Assembly (NCBI GenBank): GCA_023374025.1
Contig: SIJG01000009.1
Span: 2,445,900 to 2,509,899 of the forward strand
Direction of reading: 5' to 3'
Length of the DNA: 64,000 nt
DNA from: Heterodera schachtii
Taxonomy: Eukaryota; Nematoda; Chromadorea; Rhabditida; Heteroderidae
Under the pieces are notes generated by a model. It searched no databases. It was not told the origin of the DNA and saw only the letters and a program-made list of their open reading frames with translations. Both the position numbers and the translations under genes were made by a program. Below are positions 11,049-23,000 of the stretch, piece after piece; position 1 is the stretch's first letter; each line of letters opens with the position of its first letter.

Positions 11049-11896
11049 TGCCATACAATTTTGAGTCCCTTCTCCCGTTAATCACCAATGAATTGGACGC
11101 TTCGAAATTTTTGCAAAATCTGGTATAATTCATCGTGCTCGGCATTGTCAGTGTGGAAAACAGAAATGCACCAATCTACTGTAATGTGCGTGACAATGTT
11201 CTACCTGTTTGGCGCTGCACAGAAAAATATTGTAAAAAGACCAAGGGAGTCAGGCCCAACATATGGCTCGGTCGGTCTACATTTTCCCTTTCATCTATTT
11301 TAAAATTTATTTATTGCTGGAGTCGTTGTACCACTAGCATCAGATTCTGTGAGAGAGAAACAGGAATTGCGAATTCGCTGTTATCGACTGGAGCAACTAC
11401 ATGATAGAAGTTTGTGTCAACACCATCTTGCAACAACAACAACAAACAGAATAGGTGGCAACAATATGACCGTCGAGATTGATGAAGCACTTTCCAGAAA
11501 TAAGCAAAAAACATCAGAGATGTCAGATTCTAGAATAATGGGTGTTTGGGGGATATGTCGTGAAGGACGTTAGTGCTCTGGTGTGGCAGTGGATGACCGC
11601 ACTTCAACAACATTGCTCAGTGTAATTGAGGAGCGTGTAGCTCCGGTGAGCACTATTATGTCAGATGGTTGGGCCGCTTATAAAAATATATTTTAAAGTG
11701 AAAGAACATAATTAAAGAAACAAAGATTTCAATATTACCTGGGCTCAACCAATTACGTATGGACCATCGCTTCAGCTTTCTTGATTTTAACACTGGTGTA
11801 CATATGCAAAATATTGAAGGACTTTGGAGGTCGGCGAAAATGCGAAATTAAGTCCAGAGTGGCACTCATCGTCAAAGGCTGTTAAAATAGGTAAGA
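11049..11896 (+). pseudogene. Decayed Merlin (ISXO2-like) transposase
   Basis: In shifting frames the translation keeps the order of an ISXO2/Merlin transposase: a zinc-ribbon remnant RARHCQCGKQKC, VWRCTEKYCKKTKG, FIYCWSR, GGNNMTVEIDEALSRN, WVFGGIC, VAPVSTIMSDGWAAYKN (partly across a frame break) and NIEGLWRSAKMRN. In the family these blocks surround the DDE residues of the catalytic core. At least three frameshifts or stops separate them, so the copy is dead. Terminal repeats were not identified. Motif recognition is from memory of the family; the frame breaks are seen directly. Confidence 0.7.
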
Positions 11897-12059
11897 GCTA
11901 AAAACAAACATTATATTCGTGATCGGCGTCTAAATTGGCCTAAAAAAATTACTGAAAAAATTTCAGGGGGGAGTGATAAAAGGAAGTACCGCTAAAAATC
12001 TAAATTTTAATAAATCCAAGAGGGATCATTTTGGTTGAAGTTTTTTGTTAAATTATTGT

Positions 12060-12240
12060 CGAGTAATGAAAATTTGTTCCCTTTGGTTTTGGGATCCCTG
12101 ATCACGAATCCGACATTTCTATTAACCAATTCCGACTTCCTAACCAAAATTTGAATAAAAAATAATTATAACGAGAAATTTGAATTTTCAATTTTTCGAT
12201 CTTTATTCAAAATTTACAAATTTTGTCTCATTCGAAAGTT
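12060..12240. repeat. Dispersed repeat (related copy at 14040-14240)
   Basis: Both copies contain AGTAATGAAAATTTGTTCCC, TTTTGGGATCCCTGAT and CCAATTCCGACTTCCTAA in the same order. No coding sequence. Related wording (CGAATCCGACAT, GATCACGAAT) recurs near 59680. Confidence 0.5.
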
Positions 12241-12639
12241 CTTGGCGAGCTAAATCTAAAAGTCAGGAGATGAAATAGAACTGGCGCCATCTGACAATGC
12301 GAGGTTTATCCATATCAAAAATAAAGAAAATTACTCAGATGCTGTTGATTCGATTTCATTCCTTGATTTTCAGACTTATTGTTAGCTGGTTAAGAGCTTT
12401 CGAATGATACCAAATTTGCCAAGATTCGATCTTTTAAAAGTTAGAAATGCCTAAGCTCTCCAATTTAAGTTTAACTGGTTTAAAATAGTATTTAAACTTA
12501 TTTTTACAACTGAGACCTATTTTTCCGGGTTATTGTTAGCATCTCGTGACAAATTGATTGGTATGTATACCATTTGTACCATTTTTTCTGGGGGTTAACT
12601 ATAATTAAACCATTTTTTCAATAAAATTTTCTTTTAATA

Positions 12640-12885
12640 TTTTGAGTGAGAGAGAGAGAGAAAGAGGAAAGAGAGAAAACGAAAGCGTATAAATAAGTGG
12701 GAAGACAAGTCGAGACAAACAAAAAAAATAAAATGCACGGGAAAAGGAGACAAACTGAGAGACAGACAGACAGACAGAGACAGTGAAAAGGAAGCGAATG
12801 TGCATACGGCAAAGAAATAAATGAAAAGTGGTTCGTGAGTAAGTGAGTTAAAGAGAGAGAGACACACACACACACACAGAAGAGA
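12640..12885. repeat. GA-rich microsatellite tract
   Basis: Degenerate GAGA, GACA and CACA runs. Three overlapping minus-strand frames of low complexity (Leu/Ser/Phe-rich) are by-products of it. Confidence 0.7.
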
Positions 12886-13390
12886 AACTCCCGCCGAGGG
12901 GCTGCCGCTGTTTTCGACCGGTTTGTGAAGCGTAAATGGAGAAACCCATAGACCGGAATTAAAAAGTTTTAAAATTTTTGACCACCAGCTAATTATTAGG
13001 TACAATTTTTTGTGATTTAACATTAGGTCCCCTTTTTTGCAAGAAAGAAAATATTATCCATTCCGATATAATCCTTTTAGAGGTTCTCCATGTCTTTTAT
13101 CCCACTTTATCCCACACTTTGCTTCATTTGCCATCATTTTCAGTCTCCCTCGGAAAGACCATCCCTTGGGCTCTCCGTTGCCTTTCACCTTCAGACTTGG
13201 TGACTTTCCTTGGTCCAGTGGTTTTGGCATCCCACACTCCGCTTCCTTCTAGCATTACATTAATGCTAACAATTAACATAACTTTCCCTGCAATTTGGCG
13301 TTAATTAAAAAATCTTAAATTTTGAATTTTATTCAAAACCAAAGGGGATTCTTTTGTTTTTTGAATTATTATTTTTTTTTGTTTAATAAT
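12886..13390. other. Intergenic, nothing supported
   Basis: Mixed-composition sequence; small open frames near 13037-13304 show no start context, codon bias or motif that I would support. Confidence 0.4.
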
Positions 13391-14042
13391 TAGGGTTTGT
13401 AATTATATGGATATAAAAACGCGAAATATGGCCATAAAATATGGACAAAAAATCGCGAAATATGGACATAAAATAGCAAAAATATGGACATAAATTTTTC
13501 CAAATGTAGGGTATGATTTCTCAAAATTTCATCAAATTCATTAAACGCAAAGTAAAACTTTCAGAAATGGCTAAATACGGTATAAAAACTCGTTTTAGAA
13601 GAAAAAAAGCAATTTCTTGAGAAAATCAACCAAAAAATCGAAATTTTCCATTTTTTGCTTATTTTTGACATAAATTAACCAATTTTTTAAGAAAATTAAA
13701 TTTGATCAATTTTTTCGACAAATTCTGCTAAAAAATGACTTTTTCGGAAATTTTTTCGGTCTTTAGGGGTCAAAAATCCCAATTTAGTTGATGGGGGCCG
13801 TTCTAATAGAGGTTTTTTGAAAAATACCAAAATATGGACATAAAATATGGATAAAAATGCCAAAATATGGAAAAATATGGAAATATGGACATAAATCGCG
13901 AAATATGGAAAAATATGGAAAATATGGATATGGAAAATCATCCTAGAAGCTTCAAAACAAGCTAAAAACATGTTTTTCGTACGTTTCAAGCCTCCCACAG
14001 TCCAGGAAAAAAATATGGATTTCCATATAATTACAAACCCTA
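13391..14042. mobile_element. hAT-type MITE, TSD TTAATAAT
   Basis: The terminal inverted repeat TAGGGTTTGTAATTATATGG at the left is mirrored at the right end, and the exact 8-bp TTAATAAT flanks it (13383-13390, 14043-14050). The inside is repetitive (AAATATGGACATAAA units) and non-coding. TAGGG...CCCTA ends with an 8-bp duplication fit the hAT superfamily. Confidence 0.85.
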
Positions 14043-14570
14043 TTAATAATGTTTAGTAATGAAAATTTGTTCCCGCGGGTTTTGGGATCCCTGATTACCC
14101 AATTCCGACTTCCTAATCTAAATTTTGAACAAAAAAAATGATAAAAGGAGAAATTGAATTTTCTACTTTTTTTAAGTTCGGCTTAGGAATGAAGAAATTG
14201 GTTAAAATGGATATTAAATTCGTGATCAGGGACCTCTAAAAACCCTCGAGAACAACAGAGCCAAATTTCCGCAGTATGTAGTTTCATATTTCATTGTTCT
14301 AATTATCATTCCTCATGTATTCATTTTTAATTGACCATTGCCGTGCAACAGAAAGTACAAATTTTTTCATGTTTTATTCACTCTCAACATTTCTTTCATT
14401 ACATTTGAATTGAATTGCATTTCCCACCTTTTAATTGCGTGAGAATATTTTTTATTGTACATAAAAAATATTATGAAAATCAAAAATCTTAATTAAAAAA
14501 ATAGTATTATTTTATTTAACAGCCGAAGTCATTTTCCGCAATTTAACTTAAAATTTGAATTAAATTTTGA

Positions 14571-16076
14571 ATGACTGAGGCAACAACAATTAATGAGGTT
14601 TTTGTTTTTATTGTTCATTAGGGTTAAGCCCCGACTTCGAGTTCCCCGTTCCCCGACCTTTTTGGGCCTACTCCCGACTCCGATCCCGACCGTCCTCCCC
14701 GACCGTCCCCGATCCCGGCCCTGTTTCTATCTAGTAATTGATAAAAAAGAGGGAATTTTTTTTTACAATTCCCCTGCGCTCCCCGAGATCTCTTTCCCGT
14801 GCGGGTCGGGGCTTTACTCTATCGTTAATGAAACAAATTCGTCAATTAGCATTTTAAGGCGTACGCCGAATTAACAAATGAACATCACTGCTGGGCATTG
14901 ACCGTTTTTGCATCGATTTACACAGCATTTGCAATTTGCGGAATTCCACTCAATTTCTTCGTCGTTTACGTCACAATTCGAACAAAGTCTGAACTCATTA
15001 ATTAATTAATAATTAATTAAGTGATTGATTAATAAATGCGATTTCATTAGGAATTTGGACAGTTCGGCCAACAAACTCTTGGCCCTTCTTTCTTTTTTTG
15101 AGATGATCAGTCAATTTGGTCATTTTTTGTTCGCTTACTCTGTGATTTCTGGCCATTACTTAATGCCCTACAAATTGGTCATTCGTCTCCTTACCCCTTC
15201 ATATTTTGCGTTTTGTTGTGCTTCACTTTTGCTTCTGTTCACCGCAATTGACCGTCTCATTTATGTGCTTTTCCCATTACGGTAATAAATAAATAATCAT
15301 AAAATTTATTAATTTTTAAAATTCATTTAGGGAAACAAAAAATGTTTTAATTTATTCATTGCTTCTGCCCATCTTTGGTCTAATCAATGTGCTTTGTATG
15401 CATACAAAAATTTGTGATGTTGCTGGCGAAACATTAGTCACTGGCTCAATGAATGACATTGGAATGGCCACAGTAAAAAATAATTTCCAAAAATAATTAA
15501 ATCATTTTAGAAATATTTTAATTTTTTATTTTTAGTATCAATGCAGCAACAATTTGACGGATTCAATTTGGCAAACGTTAATGAATATGATATATTTATC
15601 AACAATTGTCATTTATTTGCTTGTTGCGATTTTAATTTTCTTCAGAAAAGGCAATTTTAATTATTTTTTTAATAGTAATTAAAAATTTTAAATTCAATTC
15701 TTTTAAGCTCCGCCCAATTCAAATTCCAATCAATTGAATATTCGTATTTTCCGTTCATTATTTTTTATAATTTCTGTTAATGTTGGCGGTTATTTTTTGA
15801 AATTCATTCATATTACTATGATAATTCCATTGTTGAACAATGGTATTATTGAAATTTGGAACCAAAATCAAATTTTTGGCATTTTGTTAAACATTAGTTG
15901 CATTTCAAATGCGCCAATTCTTTTTTGGACGAGGTAAGCCTTTTAATTTTAAAATTTTAATTTAGCAATAAATGTTTAGTAGCGAATATCGCCAAGCATT
16001 TGTGAAGGAATGGCAGAAGATTCAAAATAAGATTCGAAATGTTTTATTCTCCACAAATTCTGTACAAACCTTTTGA
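14571..16076 (+). CDS. Srsx-type chemosensory GPCR, copy 2 (complete)
   Basis: Seven exons join in phase: 14571-14597, 14859-14986, 15051-15281, 15331-15472, 15536-15650, 15708-15933, 15980-16076, coding 321 residues. Exon 1 is the mini-exon MTEATTINE, followed by an intron holding a GC-rich repeat. Seven hydrophobic helices, the helix-3 end AIDRLIYVLFPLR and the post-helix-7 FWTRSSEYRQAF place it in the nematode srsx chemoreceptor class. Copy 1 (8822-10141) is about 90 percent identical by eye with the same intron positions, including the GC-AG intron after 15650. The C-terminus stops earlier than copy 1 at STNSVQTF. It is the least damaged receptor in the window. Confidence 0.9.
14621..14821. 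repeat. GC-rich repeat inside the first intron of srsx copy 2
   Basis: Ends GGTTAAGCCCCGAC and GTCGGGGCTTTAC are inverted; TTGTTCAT and TCGTTAAT outside are a degenerate 8-bp match. It is related to 8283-8787 and probably an old hAT-type MITE. Confidence 0.5.
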
Positions 16077-16204
16077 TTTGGTCATTTTTAGACAATATCT
16101 GTGCAATTATACCAAAAAAAATTAAATCAAGGCGATACTTCGAATAAAGGAATGTGGAGCCAAACACATCATTCAAAAAAATTAATTTTTTGTGAGATTT
16201 TTTG

Positions 16205-16345
16205 GAGCTAATTAAAAGCAAACCCTCGCCCCCGTCCCCGGGGGCGAGTCATTTGCTCACCCCCGCCCCCGGCCCCGCGACTCTGCCCCCGCAATCCCCC
16301 GCCCCCGCGAAAAGCCACCCCCGCCCACGGGGCTCGAACCCTACT
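16205..16345. repeat. GC-rich island of CCCCG units
   Basis: About 140 bases of CCCCCGCCCC-type sequence ending GGGGCTCGAACCCTA, abrupt in an AT-rich setting. The end resembles a hAT-type terminus (TAGGGTTCGAGCCCC inverted), but the opposite end was not found. Confidence 0.45.
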
Positions 16346-16359
16346 TTATAGGGATGTTA

Positions 16360-16905
16360 ATAAAATGCAAAAAAATCAAAGGAATGACAAATGCATGAGT
16401 TTTAAAAATGTTGGTAAATTTAGATTGCAACAATGTATAAAAACATATTTGAAAAAATATGTCAATAAATTTGGCCAAATTCGGCAAACGAATTGACAAA
16501 ATAATATAAATTTTGATACAAAATTTTCGGTGATTTATTTATTTTTGTTTTGAAGTCATGCATAAAAAAAATACTTAATTTGTAAAATATTATTTTTTAG
16601 AGAATTGGAAAAAATGAAATATTTTTTAATTTGAATTCCCGGCCTTTCGGGGCCTGTTAAGGACAGCCCTAAGTGAATTTGAATTTTATTATAATTTAAA
16701 AAAAAATCCATTCGAACTTCGAGTCGACATGAATTTTTTGAAATTTATCTTTTTTCATCTGATTTATTCAGCTGTGTCATCTCAAAACTGATGATATGAT
16801 TTATCGAGAAAAGTTGTTGCCAGTGATTCGGTTAATGCCAGGCGGGAATAACACTAAAATGGGAAAATAAATTTAAGGCATGCGTTGGCCAGCGATTTCG
16901 GGTTG
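16360..16905 (+). repeat. Downstream part of the srsx segmental duplication, second copy
   Basis: Partner of 10190-10990. It carries the 20-codon signal-peptide-like frame at 16729-16791. Confidence 0.6.
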
Positions 16906-16909
16906 CCAA

Positions 16910-17380
16910 AATTTTTTTTTTAGGGTCAGAACGCGGTTTTTTGGGTGTTAGCAATGAAAAAGCAAAAAAAAATTTTACATCGCCAGAAGGATATAAAACC
17001 TAAAAATGTTGCTTGAGACTAAAATTTTCATAAACTCGGCACAATGGCTCAAATTTTTTAGGCAAAAGCATATAAATTGGGCACTAGTTCAGTTTAAGTC
17101 ACCCTTTTTTGTTGGTCAAAATTTTCATTTTTTTTAAATTTTTATTTATCAAAATTGTCTTTAGGTCAATTAAATGCCTCAAAATTTTAATTTTTAAGAA
17201 TTATTCAAAGTATTGGCCCTGACCGACCACGAATTTGAAAAATGACGATGGAAAACGACCAAAAAAAATCGTATTTAAAATTAAAAAAAAGAAAATAAAA
17301 CATTTTGATCAAAAAAGATAACATAAACTTCAAAAGTGCCAAAATCAGATGACCGAGACTATTAAATGTCCTTTTTTTTA
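16910..17380. other. AT-rich intergenic, nothing recognised
   Basis: T- and A-rich runs without supported frames. Confidence 0.4.
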
Positions 17381-17381
17381 C

Positions 17382-17842
17382 AATTGGCGCTGGGATGTCT
17401 TCCTCCACTAAAGTACGTCTTCTCATTGGCTCAACCAACAATTTCTGGCGAATGCATTTGTCCTCGTTTTGCACCCAAATTTTTTTAAAATTAATTATCG
17501 TATTAGGGAGGAGGATACGGTATGAAAGTGTGCATAGATTATTATTATCTAAAATTATGCCTTTTGCATATGGAAATATGCCAATAAAACGATGTTCAGC
17601 AGCCATCCATTGAGCAGAATAATTATGGCCAAAAGGGTGACAAAACAAAATGCCATGGCAAATGTTGCGTTGTTGGATGCTTAAAAAACAAAAAATTACA
17701 TCATTAAATATTCTATTTATTGACTGATGACCGTATTATAATCTGAATTTTGGATTGGGCGGAATTAATGGATTTTTGGACGACGCCCTTCAACTCGTAA
17801 TGCAACAATTCGTTTTGGTTATCCGATATAAATTCTTCATGT
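17382..17842 (-). CDS. Two candidate exons of an unidentified gene
   Basis: On the minus strand, exon 17842-17732 (RHEEFISDNQNELLHYELKG...) and exon 17679-17382 (...HNYSAQWMAAEHRF...) each follow a plausible acceptor and join in phase across GTCATC...TTTTTTAAG, with a further donor GTAAAA at 17381. The second exon stays open for 99 codons and includes MRRRTLVEEDIPAP near its end. An alternative frame of the same exon reads SNNATFAMAFCFVTLLAI and then LLNGWLLNIVLLAYF, which looks like a glycosylated N-terminus plus helix 1 of a receptor and stops just after a GC-type donor. I cannot tell which frame is used. Remaining exons were not found. Confidence 0.35.
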
Positions 17843-18206
17843 CTGTTTTAAAAGTAACAAAACATTTTAGTTTCATTCAGTAAGTCAAATTAGCATTTTT
17901 TTAAAATCAAATGTAAGGCATATTCAATTTACGTCAATTATCTATTTATTAATTATATATATCGCAATTATTCCTTTTCTCTATTCTCTCCATTTATCGA
18001 CTTAATTATATCTCTCTCTCACTTGGCTCCGCCTATTCCAATCGGATATTTAACGATCAACATTTACACTTTTTATTATTCATTTTCCACTCATTTTATC
18101 TTTATTCCATTTTATACCTTTATCCATCGATGGAAATAAAGTTCGGAGTCAGGAATTGGTTTTGGGGGGTGGGACATAGGTTTTCGAACTCATCAACCGA
18201 GCGGTA

Positions 18207-18410
18207 GTGGCCACCTTCCCTCGGCATTCGATCTTCAGTTCCCTCTCCCTTCCCCAAGCCCTTTCCTCAATTCCCCCCATCAGCGCATCCTCTCGGCCCA
18301 ACACCTCTTCCCTCATTGGTAGCACCGGATGGTTTTGTTGTCTGCCCTTTCAGGATGACAACGATTCACCGAGGATGGGAGCTTCGAACAAAAGGAAAAT
18401 GGTGGAATGA
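18207..18410 (+). CDS. Possible terminal exons in a small GC-rich island
   Basis: A 57-base in-frame stretch 18354-18410 follows a strong acceptor (TCTGCCCTTTCAG) and encodes DDNDSPRMGASNKRKMVE before a stop. Upstream Ser/Pro-rich sequence (SASSRPNTSSLIG) could be the preceding exon if GTAGCA near 18319 is the donor. No ATG, no motif and no family. Support is weak. Confidence 0.2.
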   Translation: MATFPRHSIFSSLSLPQALSSIPPISASSRPNTSSLIGSTGWFCCLPFQDDNDSPRMGASNKRKMVE

Positions 18411-18449
18411 ATATGCCGCGCGGCGCTCTCACGAGAGCTATATACGGAT

Positions 18450-18645
18450 CCGATAAATTATTTTGAGAAAAATAAAAAGGCCAGGCCAAATCAATTATTT
18501 CGAAAAAGCAAAAAAGGCCAAATTAATTTATTTCGAAAAAGCAAAAAAAGGCCAAATTAATTTATTTTGAAAACCAAAAAGGCCAGGCCAGATTAATTTA
18601 TTTTGAAAAGTAAAAAAGAAAGGCCGAATTCAAATTTGTAGCAGG
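18450..18645. repeat. Tandem repeat, about 45-bp units
   Basis: Four or five degenerate units containing AAAAAGGCCAAATTAATTTATTT. An unresolved base (n) follows at 18661. Confidence 0.7.
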
Positions 18646-18661
18646 TCTTAGGCAAACCAAN

Positions 18662-19285
18662 ATGAAAATTGCTAAGTTTTTAGAAAAATTTGAATTTTTC
18701 AATGGTTTTTTCAGGAAATTTTCTTTTTTAAAAAATTTCTTAAGAATTTTTTCTTGACATTTTTGTTTGAAAAATTTTTTTTTTTAAATTTTACTGGTCT
18801 AGAAATTTTTGCAAGAAAAATTTAAAAGTTTTTTATAAGAAAATTCAAAGAAAAAAAAATTTAAGAACATCGTTTTCAGTGATTTTTTTTTTTGGAAATT
18901 TTCATTATAAACATTTTTTTTTCTAAACTTTCTAATTGTAAGACTTTTTCTTGAATAATTTCTAAGTTGGTAAAAAAAATCTTGAAAATTTTACAAGAAA
19001 ATTTTTAAAATTTTTATAGCAATTTTCAAAATTTTATGTAAAAATTTTTTCCTTTAAATTATCTAACAATAAGATTTTTTTAAATTTACCACTTTCTTTT
19101 TTTAATTCTATGCGTTGCCATTATAGTAAATGAGAAATTTTTTAACATAACCTAACAATGATTTTCTTTTTTTCAAAAAAATCAATTTTTTTTTTAAGTT
19201 TGGTGGCCTGTAAAGGGGGGTATACCAACACGAAAAACCCATAAATTTTCAACAAAAAATTATTGTTTTCAAATTATTAATTTTC
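18662..19285. other. T-rich, low-complexity stretch
   Basis: Runs of T and A dominate; no frame is supported. It could be an intron upstream of the exon at 19288. Confidence 0.4.
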
Positions 19286-19287
19286 AG

Positions 19288-19392
19288 TTGGAAGACTGCG
19301 AAGATTTGGACAACGAAATTGACGAGGCGCTGTCCGAGTTTGAGGCGAATAATCCGGAGCGCAATTTGCTGCACACCATTTGCTTCTATTGA
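19288..19392 (+). CDS. Terminal exon of an unidentified gene
   Basis: After a good acceptor (TTAATTTTCAG) a 35-codon frame reads LEDCEDLDNEIDEAL, SEFEANNPERN and LLHTICFY and then stops. It is acidic, GC-rich and surrounded by AT-rich DNA, which argues for a real last exon. The upstream exons were not found (18207-18410 is one possibility). The ending NPERNLLHTICFY looks like a conserved C-terminus, but I cannot name the family. Confidence 0.45.
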   Translation: MEDCEDLDNEIDEALSEFEANNPERNLLHTICFY

Positions 19393-20039
19393 CCCCCCGC
19401 CCCCCCAAAAATGGAAAAAAAATTTTCTTGCATTTTTTGTGATTTTATAATTCTCTCTGTTCCCCTAAAATCAAAATTTTACATGTTATGTTTGTTATAT
19501 TGTATACAATTTAATTTTGTCCCATTTTATTTGCCACCAAATTTGCTGCTCAAAGATTTTCTCGACTTTTGGAAAAGTCTTCGCTTTTCACGGAGCGGAT
19601 GGGAAATTTCCAAGAGTAGGAATTGGTCGGAATGGACGTCAAATTCGAGACCCTGAACACCCTTTGCAACATGTTTTAATGATTTTTAAAAACAAAAAAA
19701 AAATTTTCTTTTTTAAAGTTGGGGTACCAAGGGCAGTATTATCCAAATGAATATCACCGTCTTGGAGCATTCTCGTTTTGAGTCCAATAATAATTCAGTC
19801 TATCGATGTTAGACACAAAATGTCGAAAATATTCTCGGGTTTACAAAAATATTGTTCAAAATTTATGCATGCAAATGTATAAAAAGAAAAGAAAAGAGAT
19901 AAACAGCTGAATCGATAAGAAAAAAAAAATGGATAAACCCGAAAAATGGAATAAAAAAAACGATTAAAAAGGAAATAAAAGAGTAATAAAAAAAATTGGT
20001 TAAAATGGTGTACCCCGTGTAAGTGTCCTCAAAAATCAC
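19393..20039. other. Intergenic
   Basis: A/T runs, two weak frames without support (19411-19750). Confidence 0.4.
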
Positions 20040-23000
20040 TTAAAACCCGAAGAAAATGCCGTCGCTGGCCCACATCACTTGGCCCGTGCCGACAACGCCG
20101 AGCACCGAGCGCCCGTCGGGCGCGACCGCGACACGCTCACGCACCCAAAGCGCACGGCATGGAATGGGCACGCGGAGGACGAGCGTGCCATGGAGCACGG
20201 AGGGGACGAGGACAAAAGCGACGAGAAGCAGCAAAAGGAGGAGCAGAGAAAGGAGCACGGGACGACGACGACGCGGAAGAGCAGCGGGAGGATGAAGCCC
20301 AGCAACATCTTTCGGAAGAGGAGCAACGGAAGGAGCGGGGCTGAACAAACAAAGAAGGGGGGGGGGGGGTAATTATTAAGCAATTGGAGGGCTAATTAGA
20401 GGTGGCTTAAAATGAGTTGGAAACGCCTAATTAGAGACATAATGGGAGAAATAGAAGGGGGGGGGGTTTGTACCTACTTTGTCGTTTCTCTCTAATTAGT
20501 AGTTAAAATTTGCAATTAAAAATCAATTTAAGTGCCCCCAGAGAAAATTTAAAAAATATTTTTTCAACTTGGTAGAATTTTTACAAATTTTTAAAACTAA
20601 AAAACTGTAAATTTTAAGAAATTCTTGTTTTTGCAATTTCTCATTCTTCTAAATTTAAAATTAGATTGAAAAAATTTCTTCGTAAAAAACTTTTTTTTTT
20701 TTCTAAAATTCGCTTAGTTTGGTAACAATGAAAAAAAATTCACGGTGCGTAACCAACATGTGATAAAATGATGGAGGGGGGGGGGGAGGGATTTTCATGT
20801 AAAATTTAAAAATCCCTCGGTTTTTCTCAAAGCCCATAAAAAGTGAGTTTTCCAACACCCACTCAGGCGGATGAGTGCCATCGTCGCCGTTGTCCTCGAC
20901 GTCGACCGACGTCTGCTCTTCCTCCGCCGGCAGGTGTTGCTGTACAGCTTCAATTTGACGGTCAACACCATCATCGACAACAACGGCACCATCATCGACG
21001 AGAGACAGCTCCACCAGCCCCGTCTGATTGGGAGTGGTGCTTAAAATGTGGAATAAAAATAGAAACTTACACTTAAAAAAGTGGTGCACTTCACGCCCCC
21101 CCCCCCCAGTCATCCATCCCCCCGAAATTTTTTAAAAAATTTCAAACTGAAACAAAGAAAAATTAAAAAAAAATATTTTTGAAATTATTTATTTTTTTAT
21201 TTTCAGGGGAAGGAGCCAAAAAATTTTTCTAATAAATCTCAAAAAATGTTTAAAAAAATCGTTTTCTTCAAAATTATGTGATGCATAGGTAATTAATTTT
21301 TTTTTCTCGGTGACGTTTCGGCGGTGATTTTTCGTCCTGCCCCGACATTCCAAATCCAAAGAGACAATTCTAGGGAGGGGTGCCATTTTCATTATCCCAA
21401 AAATTTTAAAAAAATTTTCAAACATGTCTGTAGGGGGTGAATGATTTAAAAAAATTTTCTCTCGAATCTGTAGGGGGCACCCCCCCCCCCCTTCCTCCGC
21501 TCATATCCAAGCCAAATTCTCGGGATTCCGTCCGTCCCCGTCCAATGCGTGCGTCCTTTTTTCTCTTTTTTCCAACCACCTGTCATTGTTGTCGTTGCTG
21601 TTCAGTTGCTCATCCGTCTCCCTCAACTCGTCAAAAAGCGACTTCCTCCCCTGCTGTTGCTGATCCCCATCGGTGTCATTGGACTGGTCCAACTCCTCGT
21701 CAAAAAGCGACAACCATTGCTGCTGTTGCTGAACCCATCCGTTGTTGTTGTCATTGTACTGCTCCAACTCCTCCCCCGGTTTGTCGTTGCTGTACTGCTC
21801 CAACTCCTCCCCCGGTTTGTCGTTGCTGTACTGCTCCAACTCCTCCCCCGGTTTGTCGTTGCTGTACTGCTCCAACTCCTCCCCCGGTTTGTCGTTGCTG
21901 TACTGCTCCAACTCCTCCCCCGGTTTGTCGTTGCTGTACTGCTCCAACTCCTCCCCCGGTTTGTCGTTGCTGTACTGCTCCAACTCGTCATGAAGCGAAA
22001 ACTGTTGCTTCGGTTGCTGACCGTTGTCATTGTACTGCTCCAACTCCTCGATGGTTCTGGGGTCAAGAGTGCCGTCAACGGAACTCATGCCCGAATCGCG
22101 CCTTCCATCAAACCAGCGACCTGATGGGTGTTACTTTCAAAGATTGGCAACCGATATTTTTTTTTAAATAAATGTACCATGCCACCAGATTAATGGCGGG
22201 AGGGGGTAGCGGCGAAGTAAATTTTTTTTTTTTTTTGCTCTTTTCGGTTTTGCCTAAAAAATTTCCGGGGGGGGGGGGGGCGATCACTCGCCGGTTCCCT
22301 GAATATCGGTTCTCAAGTATTCACACACTCTCTCATCATTCTCTTTTTCCCAGCTTGGCTAGCCCCACCCGATCAAAATTGAAAACATAGAAAATTTTAC
22401 AAATTTCAGGCAGCACATGCCCAAAGATGGGCGCCGCCTTTTTTGCCGAGGGTTCCGCCGACTTTCGCGGAACCGATGACGATGACCCAAATGAAGAGCG
22501 GCGGGACAATGATGAAGCAGTGGGAGAAGTGCCACCGACGGACCAACGATCGGCGGTCTGAGATAGGAAAATGCCAAAAAAGAATCAAATTACGAGAGAC
22601 GTAGTGACGAAATTTTTTTTTTTGTTCTGAAAAGTCTTGGAAACATGTTTGTTGGGGTTTTCAGGGTCGCCGATAATAGTCTGACGTTCATTTAGACCAA
22701 TTTCTAATCCCGGAACCCGAATTCGATTCCATCTAAACCATTGCCTTTTAATGCATTGCCAATACTTTTTACGATTTTCTCCAAAATTTTTTTACAAAAA
22801 TACAAAACGCCAATTTTTTGGACTCCTTTCTAAAATGTCAATTAATAAGAAACATGCCGAATGTTCCACGCAAATGGTATACTACTTCCCTAACCCTTAG
22901 AACATTACCAATTAATGTTCAAAAAATGCTAAAAAAAATTCGGTTAAATTTAAAAAAAATTTCAGGGGCCCCCTCCGTCGGTTTGCCACCTTTTTCGCCG

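Noticed and set aside
12605..13023. Three overlapping minus frames rich in Leu, Ser and Phe
   Set aside because: Produced by GA/CA microsatellite; no start context or homologous motif.
14593..14874. 93-codon plus frame before srsx copy 2
   Set aside because: Lies in the GC-rich repeat inside intron 1 of the receptor.
20056..20372. Plus-strand Lys/Arg-rich frames opposite the last exon of the membrane gene
   Set aside because: Open because of the high G+C content; the minus frame joins the upstream exons in phase and stops where composition changes. Not fully excluded.
21437..22171. Long plus frames rich in CRCCTAPTPPPV or LLPRFVVAVLLQ repeats
   Set aside because: They are shadows of the 36-bp minisatellite; only the minus frame connects in phase to exons on both sides.
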